NCBI GenBank assembly: GCA_022704925.1
Contig: JAKJFK010000098.1
Coordinates: 1 to 6,471, forward strand
Reading direction: 5' to 3'
DNA from: a candidate division TA06 bacterium
Lineage (GTDB): Bacteria; Ratteibacteria; UBA8468; MWAK01
Length of the DNA: 6,471 nucleotides
In this document: positions 1-5,429 of the stretch, piece after piece
Numbering within the stretch: position 1 is the stretch's first letter
How the letters are laid out: every line of letters starts with the position of its first letter
Position numbers and translations under genes: made by a program
The notes under the pieces: generated by a model
What the model saw: the letters and a program-made list of their open reading frames with translations, nothing else
What the model was told of the DNA's origin: nothing
The model's database searches: none

Positions 1-1439
1 CGTCCGCCGCATTTCGGGCAGTCGCAATTAACAAAGGAATCTATTTCCAGCGGCGAGCCGCCCTGGCCGGTAAAACGCACTCCGGCATCCGGAAGCGTGA
101 TGGGCAGATCCTTTTCCGGCACCGGGACCGTTCCGCACTTATCGCAGTAAACAATGGGTATCGGGCTGCCCCAGTAACGCTGGCGCGAGATGCACCAGTC
201 GCGCAACCGGTAGTGGACGGTGCGCCGGCCGATACCCTTCGATTCCATCCAGGCGGCGATTTCGGTCTTGGCCGCTTCGCTTTCCCGGCCGTCAAACGGT
301 CCGGAATTGACCAGGCGGCCCGGCTCCTCATAAGCGGTCTCCAGGCTGGCCGGTACCGTTCCGGACTCGGGCGGGCAAATAACCCGGCGAACCGGCAGCC
401 CGTAGCGGACGGCAAACTCGAAGTCCCGGCTGTCGTGGGCCGGCACGGCCATGATGGCCCCGGTGCCATAACCGGAAAGGACATAATTGGCTATCCAGAT
501 CGGAATCGCTTCCCCGTTGACCGGGTTCTCGGCCTTGAATCCGGTGTCCACGCCAAACTTTTCGACATCGAAATCATCCTTGGTGCGGCGCCATTCGGAC
601 AAAAAATGCTCGATTTCATCACGACGTCCGGAACGAGCGGCCAGGCCGGCTATCAGGGGGTGGTCCGGAGAAAGAACGACGTAGGTGGCCCCGAAGATGG
701 TGTCCGCCCGGGTGGTAAAAACAGTTAGTTTTTCGTGCAGTTCCGGAACCGGAAAGAAGATTTCGACTCCCTGGCTTTTGCCGATCCAGTTGGCCTGCAT
801 GGTCCGCACTCGTTCCGGCCAGCCGCCGAGACCGCTGGAATCCAGTAACTCCTCCGCGTAGGCGGTGATCCGGAAGAACCATTGTTCCAGCTCCTTCTGG
901 CTGACCGGAGAGGCGCATCTCCAGCAGCCCCCGTTAATGACCTGTTCGTTGGCCAGGACCGTCCGGCAGGCGGGACAGAAGTTGGCGGTCGAGCGTTTCC
1001 GATAGGCCAGGCCGCGTTCATACAATTTCAGAAAGACGAGTTGATTCCAGCGGTAATAATCGGGATCGCAGGTGATAACCTCGCGGCTCCAGTCGTAGGA
1101 AAGCCCGAGACGCTTGAGTTGCCGCCGGATGGTGGCGATGTTCTGATAGGTCCAGGTGGAAGGCTGGGTCTTCTGCTTGATGGCCGCGTTCTCGGCCGGC
1201 ATTCCAAAGGAATCGTAACCGATCGGGTGCAGCAGGGAGAATCCCTGCATCATTTTCTGCCGGGCAATGACGTCTCCGATGCTGTAATTGCGGACATGGC
1301 CCATGTGGATCTGGGCGCTCGTGTAGGGAAACATCTCCAGAATATAACTTTTCTTCCCCTCGGGGCGGGCCCGGAAGAGGCCCTGTTCTTCCCAGGTCCG
1401 CTGCCAGCGGGCTTCGATCTCTTTGAAATCGTAGTTCAT
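1..1439 (-). CDS. leuS: Leucyl-tRNA synthetase, N-terminal 479 residues (cut by left edge)
   Basis: This class I aminoacyl-tRNA synthetase charges tRNA-Leu with leucine in the cytoplasm. The visible frame is open from an ATG at 1439 to the window edge. Usual LeuS length is about 820-870 residues, so a little over half is present and the KMSKS loop lies outside. Seen motifs: HIGH-type HMGH at residues 45-48, HPIGYDSFGMPAENAA at 71-86, zinc-type cysteines C155/C158 and C172/C175, and the CP1 editing domain at about 225-415. The editing domain has TTRADTIFGATY at 242-253 and AVPAHDSRDFEFA from 331, with D339 in the place of the conserved editing aspartate. RDWCISRQRYWG (413-424) follows, with a second cysteine group (C432, C435, C472, C474, C477). 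The start codon overlaps the nfo stop as ATGA. The only upstream SD-like bases are AGGT, 10 bases away, so coupled translation is likely. The flanks of the HIGH motif are unusual (see findings). Identity is certain. Confidence 0.98.
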   Translation of the reverse strand, partial: MNYDFKEIEARWQRTWEEQGLFRARPEGKKSYILEMFPYTSAQIHMGHVRNYSIGDVIARQKMMQGFSLLHPIGYDSFGMPAENAAIKQKTQPSTWTYQNIATIRRQLKRLGLSYDWSREVITCDPDYYRWNQLVFLKLYERGLAYRKRSTANFCPACRTVLANEQVINGGCWRCASPVSQKELEQWFFRITAYAEELLDSSGLGGWPERVRTMQANWIGKSQGVEIFFPVPELHEKLTVFTTRADTIFGATYVVLSPDHPLIAGLAARSGRRDEIEHFLSEWRRTKDDFDVEKFGVDTGFKAENPVNGEAIPIWIANYVLSGYGTGAIMAVPAHDSRDFEFAVRYGLPVRRVICPPESGTVPASLETAYEEPGRLVNSGPFDGRESEAAKTEIAAWMESKGIGRRTVHYRLRDWCISRQRYWGSPIPIVYCDKCGTVPVPEKDLPITLPDAGVRFTGQGGSPLEIDSFVNCDCPKCGG

Positions 1440-2266
1440 TTTACCAGTGACCTGATTGTGTTGAGGTTGCGCCGGTCCGTTTCCAGGTCCTCCTTGGGCG
1501 TTTCCAGGATGAAGGGCAGCGCCTGCAAACGCTGGTGATTGACTATTCTGGCAAAGCCCTCCAGGCCGATACACCCTTCCCCGATGTCGGCGTGGCGGTC
1601 CAGCCGGCTCCCCGGCCCGCCGCGTGAATCGTTGGCGTGTACCAATCGCATCCGACCCGGCCCGAAAAGACGGTCAACTGAATTCAGGAAAGAGGAAAGT
1701 CCCGGTTCCCGGGCGATATCGTAACCGGCCGCCAGGGCGTGGGCGGTGTCAAAGCAAAACCCAATCGCCGGATTGTCACCCATCAACGCGGCGAGTTCTT
1801 CAAGACGTCCGCCAAGGCTGTACCCGCTGCCGGCGGTGTTTTCCAGCAGCAGTAGCACCCGGGAATCCGTTTCCTTCAGTATGGAATGCAGCGCCCCGGC
1901 GGCCCGGGCGATCCCCGCCTCCAGACCTTCTCCCCGGTGGCTGCCCGGGTGCAGCACGAAATAGTCGGCCCCCAGCAGTGCGCATCTTTCGAGCTCCTGG
2001 CGGCAGGAACGGACTGACTTGTCGAAAATGTCCGGATCCGGAGCCGCGAGATTGATCAGGTAAGGGGCGTGGACCACCAGGGGAGAGATCGAAGCTGCCG
2101 CCCGGGCGCTTTTGAAATCGGACGCCTCGGTTGCGGAAAGCGGCCGGGCGAACCAACCGCGCGGGTTGCGGGAAAATATCTGGATGGTGTCGCAGGAAAG
2201 TTCGCGCGCGTTTTCAAAAACGCTCGTCAACCGGCCGGCGGTAGCCAGGTGCACTCCAAACTTCAT
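1436..2266 (-). CDS. nfo: Endonuclease IV (AP endonuclease)
   Basis: This zinc-dependent base-excision repair enzyme cuts DNA 5' to abasic sites. It has 276 residues (E. coli Nfo has 285) and folds as an AP endonuclease 2 TIM barrel. All nine expected metal ligands can be placed: H66 in VVHAPYL, H106 in FVLHPGSH, E142 in LLLENTAG, D173 and H176 in FDTAHA, H210 in LVHANDS, D223 and H225 in LDRHADIGEG, and E255 in FILETPKE. The chosen ATG (2264-2266) gives the normal family N-terminus MKFGVHLATAG. The frame stays open further upstream, but that part overlaps the preceding gene and does not look like Nfo. The start overlaps the upstream small gene as ATGA, and the stop overlaps leuS the same way. 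Only a weak GGA SD sits 5 bases before the ATG, so translation probably depends on coupling. An intact, active enzyme is expected. Confidence 0.97.
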   Translation of the reverse strand: MKFGVHLATAGRLTSVFENARELSCDTIQIFSRNPRGWFARPLSATEASDFKSARAAASISPLVVHAPYLINLAAPDPDIFDKSVRSCRQELERCALLGADYFVLHPGSHRGEGLEAGIARAAGALHSILKETDSRVLLLLENTAGSGYSLGGRLEELAALMGDNPAIGFCFDTAHALAAGYDIAREPGLSSFLNSVDRLFGPGRMRLVHANDSRGGPGSRLDRHADIGEGCIGLEGFARIVNHQRLQALPFILETPKEDLETDRRNLNTIRSLVK

Positions 2267-2508
2267 CGGCGTCCGGAGGTCTCGGCTTCCTCGAGTTTCT
2301 TCTCCCGCTCGTCGAATGTCTTGGCGGTCTGACCGCGGTCGGTCCACGCCTGGAAGGCATTCCAATCCCAGACAATGTGAATCTCGTTGTAACGGGCCGC
2401 CTCCTTCATGACCTTTTCAACCCGCAAACCGTGGATTGAGTGCATGAAGAAAAGGAAGGCCACCGCCAGCACCACCAGGATGATCCAGTAAGGCCGGTTC
2501 GATTCCAT
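2263..2508 (-). CDS. Small single-pass membrane protein of unknown function (81 residues)
   Basis: I do not recognise a family. The product starts MESNRPYW, has one strongly hydrophobic helix at about residues 7-25 (rich in I, L, V, A, F), then a soluble part of about 55 residues with aromatic VWDWNAFQAW (48-57). It ends in a highly charged, probably helical tail (residues 66-81). The few charges before the helix do not settle its orientation; a single N-terminal anchor is likely. Support for a real gene: a clear GGAG ribosome-binding site 5 bases before ATG, an exact ATGA overlap with nfo, and membrane-protein composition. The same frame stays open upstream to 2607, but that part is the tRNA-Ala gene read through, so the start at 2508 is preferred. 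It is probably transcribed with the tRNA and with nfo and leuS. A shared role in repair or translation cannot be inferred. Confidence 0.78.
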   Translation of the reverse strand: MESNRPYWIILVVLAVAFLFFMHSIHGLRVEKVMKEAARYNEIHIVWDWNAFQAWTDRGQTAKTFDEREKKLEEAETSGRR

Positions 2509-2513
2509 GTCAT

Positions 2514-2517
2514 CTCC
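2514..2517 (-). promoter_or_regulatory. Ribosome-binding site of the 81-residue ORF
   Basis: GGAG lies 5 bases before the ATG at 2508 and only 4 bases after the tRNA-Ala CCA end. It decides the start of the small gene. It also means the ribosome-binding site is almost joined to the tRNA, so tRNA 3' processing would set the 5' end of the mRNA right at this site. Confidence 0.7.
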
Positions 2518-2521
2518 AGAT

Positions 2522-2597
<76 letters not shown>

Positions 2598-2609
2598 GAA
2601 ACGGCAAGA

Positions 2610-2639
2610 ATTATACTACGGGGCGCCATCGCACGTCAA
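2610..2639 (-). promoter_or_regulatory. Sigma70-type promoter of the tRNA-Ala / ORF / nfo / leuS unit
   Basis: On the minus strand TTGACG (2639-2634) is separated by 18 bases from a perfect TATAAT (2615-2610). Transcription would start near 2603, leaving only about 5-6 bases before the mature tRNA 5' end at 2597. This close spacing is typical of tRNA promoters. No other good promoter is visible before nfo or leuS, so they probably depend on this one, unless mltG transcription reads through. Confidence 0.82.
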
Positions 2640-2654
2640 CGGCCTGATGCACGG

Positions 2655-2685
2655 GACGCCGGGTAATGGCGGCGATCCCGGCGCC
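2655..2685 (-). other. GC-rich inverted repeat downstream of mltG (possible transcript end)
   Basis: Two 9-base arms (2655-2663 and 2677-2685) pair with one G-U pair around a 13-base loop. The hairpin begins 29 bases after the mltG stop and ends 15 bases before the -35 box of the tRNA-Ala promoter. On the mltG strand it is followed by TCCCGTGC, not a T-tract, so it is not a standard intrinsic terminator. It may slow or protect the mltG transcript end, or be chance in GC-rich DNA. Apart from it and the tRNA promoter I see nothing in the gap 2598-2714. Confidence 0.3.
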
Positions 2686-2714
2686 TTTCCCCGGCCGAAG
2701 ATTGAAAACCGCCC

Positions 2715-3740
2715 CTATTCAGACCCGTCCGGCTCAAGACCGGTGTCCGGCTTTTCTTGCGACGCGGCCTGCCGGGCCTTGATCATTCGAATCGCCGCGG
2801 CCTGCTCCGAACCGGTCCGGGAAAAGATGTGGGTCCCGTCACCGTTGGCGACGAAGAACAGGTAGTTGGTGCGAGCCGGGTTGAGGGCCGCCAGCAGGGA
2901 GGTCTTGCCGGGGTTGCAGATCGGGCCGGGCGGAAGTCCCCGATGCAAATAGGTGTTATAAGGGGAACGGGTAAAGAGCTGACGCCTGGTAAGCCTGATG
3001 TTCCAGGATCCGAGGGCGTAAAGAATCGTCGGATCGGCCTCCAGTTTCATGCCGCGGCGCAGCCGGTTGTAAAAAACGGAACTTATGATCGGCTTCTCGG
3101 AATCCAGTTTGGCCTCGCGCTCGATGATCGAAGCCAGCGTTATTATGCTGCGGACCGAAAGGTTCTGCGCCCGGGCCCGCGTTTCGTAATCGGCCGACCA
3201 GAAAGACTCGAATCCTTTCACGAAGAGCAGGGCGATTCCTTCGGCGGTGAACTGGGACGGCACAAAGTAGGTGTTGGGAAAAAGAAACCCCTCCAGCTGC
3301 CTTGCTTCCACCACGGACAGAAAACTTTCGCGCGGACAAAGATCCTTGCGTTCCAGCAGTTCGCCTATTTCGCGCGAACTCCAGCCTTCGGGTATGGTCA
3401 CCCTGACGGTGGCCGTCTCACCCTTCAGCAGTTTGTGCAGGATGAGGCGCGGACTGCTGCCGGCCTTGATTTCGTAAAGTCCGGCCTGGAGTTTTCTTTC
3501 CTCTTTTTTTAAACGGACCGTCAGCACGAAGAGATTCGGGAAACGCAACAATTTCTTGGCGTAGAGCCGATCGACGATCTGGCGGAGATTTGAATCCGGC
3601 TGCACCCGGACCGTGTCGGTCCGGGCCGCCGTCGGCAGAAAATAATAGGCGGTCATCAGCAGCAGGAATAAAAGTGGCAGGCCGACAATGGCGGCGGCCA
3701 GCCGGATCAATCCCCGGGAACGTGGTTGGGAGTTAAGCAT
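2715..3740 (-). CDS. mltG: Endolytic murein transglycosylase MltG (YceG family)
   Basis: This inner-membrane lytic transglycosylase cuts nascent peptidoglycan strands and is thought to set glycan length or end synthesis. It has 341 residues, close to the family norm. An N-terminal transmembrane helix (about 12-34) follows a short basic stretch, as in a membrane-anchored, outward-facing enzyme. A LysM-like region (about 42-105) precedes the YceG catalytic domain. Family motifs seen: LEGFLFPNTYFVP (149-161), LASIIEREA (202-210) with E207 as the expected catalytic glutamate, FYNRL (223-227), EADPTILYALG (234-244), SPYNTYLHRGLPPGPICNPG (259-278) and YLFFVANGDGTHIFS (293-307). A polar tail of about 20 residues ends the protein. 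The ATG at 3740 fits the normal short cytoplasmic N-terminus but lacks a Shine-Dalgarno sequence. The gene is divergent from the plus-strand operon and stands alone. Its function is well supported. Confidence 0.97.
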   Translation of the reverse strand: MLNSQPRSRGLIRLAAAIVGLPLLFLLLMTAYYFLPTAARTDTVRVQPDSNLRQIVDRLYAKKLLRFPNLFVLTVRLKKEERKLQAGLYEIKAGSSPRLILHKLLKGETATVRVTIPEGWSSREIGELLERKDLCPRESFLSVVEARQLEGFLFPNTYFVPSQFTAEGIALLFVKGFESFWSADYETRARAQNLSVRSIITLASIIEREAKLDSEKPIISSVFYNRLRRGMKLEADPTILYALGSWNIRLTRRQLFTRSPYNTYLHRGLPPGPICNPGKTSLLAALNPARTNYLFFVANGDGTHIFSRTGSEQAAAIRMIKARQAASQEKPDTGLEPDGSE

Positions 3741-3756
3741 AATTGTTTTAGGTTAT

Positions 3757-3786
3757 ATTTTACTCCAGCCGGCTTATCCGCGCCAA
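3757..3786 (-). promoter_or_regulatory. Candidate mltG promoter
   Basis: On the minus strand TTGGCG (3786-3781) is 18 bases from TAAAAT (3762-3757). Initiation about 7 bases downstream would leave a leader of only around 10 bases before the mltG ATG, which agrees with the missing SD. The match to consensus is moderate, and the overlapping AT-rich bases (TATAAC) allow other registers. Confidence 0.45.
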
Positions 3787-3792
3787 TCCGGC

Positions 3793-3821
3793 TTGACGCT
3801 CCCGGGCGGTTATGCTATAGT
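3793..3821 (+). promoter_or_regulatory. Sigma70-type promoter of the ORF / tRNA-Arg / alr / purB unit
   Basis: TTGACG (3793-3798), a 17-base spacer, then TATAGT (3816-3821). The predicted start is near 3828, giving a leader of about 80 bases before the ATG at 3908. It faces away from the candidate mltG promoter, their -35 boxes being only 6 bases apart, so the two may share control. No further promoter is apparent before tRNA-Arg or alr. Confidence 0.77.
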
Positions 3822-3867
3822 ATGAACACCTTGAAAGAGGCATTATTGCTGGAAATTTTAGGTTGAA

Positions 3868-3886
3868 GGCCGGATAATTACCGGCC
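3868..3886 (+). other. Leader hairpin upstream of the 86-residue ORF
   Basis: A perfect 6-base GC stem (GGCCGG 3868-3873, CCGGCC 3881-3886) around the loop ATAATTA, followed by GG and four Ts (3889-3892), then the ribosome-binding site from 3897. It could be a weak attenuator or an mRNA-stabilising 5' stem. The T run is short and set off by GG, so strong termination is doubtful. The rest of the leader (3828-3867) shows no recognisable riboswitch. Confidence 0.45.
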
Positions 3887-3896
3887 GGTTTTCAAT

Positions 3897-3904
3897 AAGG
3901 AGGG
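3897..3904 (+). promoter_or_regulatory. Strong Shine-Dalgarno of the 86-residue ORF
   Basis: AAGGAGGG, a full match to the anti-SD core, ends three bases before the ATG at 3908. It is by far the best ribosome-binding site in the window. It fixes the start and suggests that the small membrane protein is translated at a high rate. Confidence 0.88.
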
Positions 3905-3907
3905 AGC

Positions 3908-4168
3908 ATGTGGGCATTGATCGGGGGTATCATCGCGGTTGTCCTGGGCGTGCTGCTGGCGGCCCTGCGCTGGTGGCAGGCGACCAAGTACGTAATTACC
4001 GGCGGCATTGTCATCCTGCTGGTGCTTGGCGGCCTGGTGGCCGTGGCCTCGGGAATCAGCGACATCAAGGACCGGCTGGCCGAGAAAAAGGAAAAGGAAC
4101 AGGAGAAGGAAAAAGAGAGCGCCCAGGGACCGGAATCCGCTGAAAAACCGGCGGCGCCGAAAGAATAA
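3908..4168 (+). CDS. Small two-helix membrane protein, unknown function (86 residues)
   Basis: This has no firm family assignment. The product has two hydrophobic helices, at about residues 2-20 (glycine- and valine-rich, ending in RWW at 21-23) and 29-50 (ending VAVASGI). A highly charged tail (52-86) follows, first alternating K and E (59-70), then rich in P, A, E and K. The tail is probably cytoplasmic and the protein a helical hairpin. The very strong SD, the promoter 80 bases upstream and the clean membrane pattern support a real, well-expressed gene. The order of glycine helix, WW, second helix, and [10 protein letters not shown] followed by a polar residue recalls the small magnetosome protein MamI from memory. 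That is only a pattern likeness, and related small proteins may occur in non-magnetic bacteria. tRNA-Arg begins 11 bases after the stop, followed by alr and purB, so the gene probably leads this operon. Confidence 0.9.
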   Translation: MWALIGGIIAVVLGVLLAALRWWQATKYVITGGIVILLVLGGLVAVASGISDIKDRLAEKKEKEQEKEKESAQGPESAEKPAAPKE

Positions 4169-4179
4169 ACTCGCCTCTT

Positions 4180-4253
4180 GCGCCTGTAGCTCAACCGGAT
4201 AGAGCGCCGGGCTTCGAACCCGTAGGTTGGGCGTTCGAGTCGCCCCAGGCGCG
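4180..4253 (+). tRNA. tRNA-Arg, anticodon TCG
   Basis: A 74-base cloverleaf without encoded CCA: the discriminator G73 is followed by CCG. The acceptor GCGCCTG pairs with CAGGCGC. The D stem is GCTC/GAGC. The anticodon loop CTTCGAA has anticodon TCG at 4214-4216, reading CGA and probably other CGN codons. The T stem GGGCG/CGCCC closes TTCGAGT. The anticodon stem CCGGG/CCCGT has four good pairs and a C27-U43 mismatch at its outer end. The gene sits between two protein genes of the same strand (11 bases after one, 21 before the other) with no visible promoter of its own, so it is probably cut out of the mRNA. Confidence 0.96.
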
Positions 4254-4274
4254 CCGAAGCATGGCCAAGCACAA

Positions 4275-5429
4275 GTGAAAACCCGGTCCTGGATAGAAGT
4301 CAACCTGGCAAACGTAAAGGAGAACCTCCAAACGGTGCGAGACCGGGTTAAGCCGAGCCGGATCCTGGCTTGTGTCAAGGCCAACGCTTACGGTTTGGGC
4401 GCCGTCGAAATCGCCCGTTCCCTGGAAGCGGACACGGCCGGGTTCGCGGTGGCCACCGTAGCGGAGGGACTGGAACTGAGACGGGCCGGCATCAAGAAGG
4501 AAATCCTGGTCCTGGGATGCAGTGCCGGCCCCGAAGAATGGCCGGACGCCCTGGACCGTGATCTCAGCCTGACCATTGCTTCGCGGAAACAGGCGGAAGG
4601 CATCTCCGGATTATCGGCCCGGTTGAAAAAACGGGCCCGGGTCCACCTGAAAGTGGAAACCGGCATGAATCGGCTGGGGGTATCCCCGGATGAATTTCAA
4701 CCTCTTTTGAATACCTGTCTCTCCCGGCCCGAGTTGACCCTGGCCGGCATCTTCACCCACCTGGCCGCCGCCGAAACCCGGAACCGTTTCACATTGAAAC
4801 AAATCGAACTTTTTCGCCGGTTAACCGAAAGACCGGGCGGACTCCGGCCAATTCCGGCGCGCCACGCCGCCAACTCGGCGGCCGTGGTAAATTATCCGGA
4901 AAGTTACTTTGAGCTGGTCCGGCCGGGTATCTGCCTTTACGGGGCCTACCAGGGACCGGTTAACCGCTCCGGCGGAAAACAGCCCCGCTTCCAACCGGTC
5001 GCAAGCCTTAAATCGCGGGTGGTGCTGGTCAAGCGGGTCCGTTCGGGCGAATCGATCGGTTACGAGCGTCTTTTCAGGGCCCGCCGCGATACCGATGTCG
5101 CGACCGTGGCCATCGGCTACGCCGACGGATACGCCCGATCCATCTCCGGCCGGGGCCGGGTAATCATCCGGGGAAAACGGCGGCGGATTCTGGGACTGAT
5201 CTGCATGGACATGCTGATGGCCGACGTTACCGGAAGCGGAGCTTCGGTCGGTGATGAGGTGGTCCTGCTCGGCCGCCAGGGCGGAACAAGCATCTCGGCC
5301 GCCGAGGTGGCCGATTGGAGCGGCGGGATCACGCACGAATTCCTGAGTCGGCTGGGACCGCGCCTGGAACGCCTTTATTTCAACAGCCGGACGACGCCGG
5401 AAAGGGGCGCCGGTTTGCTTCCATCATGA
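4275..5429 (+). CDS. alr: Alanine racemase
   Basis: This PLP enzyme interconverts L- and D-alanine in the cytoplasm and supplies D-Ala for peptidoglycan. It has 384 residues, a normal length. Seen: PLP lysine K35 in VKANAYGLG (34-42); [12 protein letters not shown] (124-135) with K126, the usually carbamylated lysine; HAANSAAV (197-204); R216 in VRPGICLYG, whose arginine faces the PLP ring nitrogen; SIGYERLF (260-267); Y282 in IGYADGY (280-286), the likely second catalytic base; and CMDM (310-313). The family more often has YGHG and CMDQ, so L41 and M313 are small deviations. The GTG start at 4275 is chosen because [11 protein letters not shown] matches the normal N-terminus, and any in-frame earlier start lies inside tRNA-Arg. 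No clear SD is visible. A five-codon ATG frame overlaps the start (see findings). The stop overlaps purB as ATGA. Confidence 0.97.
   Translation: MKTRSWIEVNLANVKENLQTVRDRVKPSRILACVKANAYGLGAVEIARSLEADTAGFAVATVAEGLELRRAGIKKEILVLGCSAGPEEWPDALDRDLSLTIASRKQAEGISGLSARLKKRARVHLKVETGMNRLGVSPDEFQPLLNTCLSRPELTLAGIFTHLAAAETRNRFTLKQIELFRRLTERPGGLRPIPARHAANSAAVVNYPESYFELVRPGICLYGAYQGPVNRSGGKQPRFQPVASLKSRVVLVKRVRSGESIGYERLFRARRDTDVATVAIGYADGYARSISGRGRVIIRGKRRRILGLICMDMLMADVTGSGASVGDEVVLLGRQGGTSISAAEVADWSGGITHEFLSRLGPRLERLYFNSRTTPERGAGLLPS

Noticed and set aside
882-1538. Long plus-strand open frame of 218 codons opposite leuS, and other long antisense frames (for example 2757-3512 opposite mltG, 4821-5336 opposite alr)
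   Set aside because: They lie antisense to genes with clear family motifs, have low-complexity, arginine/glycine-rich products and no fitting ribosome-binding sites. They reflect high GC and few stop codons.
2267-2365. Upstream-extended start for nfo (33 more residues)
   Set aside because: The extra residues are the 81-residue ORF read in another frame and do not match the Nfo N-terminus, whereas MKFGVHLATAG does.
2655-2685. Hairpin after mltG as an intrinsic terminator
   Set aside because: No T-tract follows on the mltG strand, and on the plus strand there are only three Ts and no gene to terminate. It is kept only as a possible structural element.
3822-3866. Leucine-rich 14-codon frame (5 Leu) ending just before the GGCCGG hairpin, resembling an attenuator leader peptide
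   Set aside because: Its ATG directly touches the -10 box TATAGT, so it lies upstream of the predicted RNA start, and no SD precedes it. It would need a different, unseen promoter.
4227-4274. Upstream-extended start for alr inside tRNA-Arg
   Set aside because: The extension would encode tRNA sequence. The GTG at 4275 gives a normal alanine racemase N-terminus and length.
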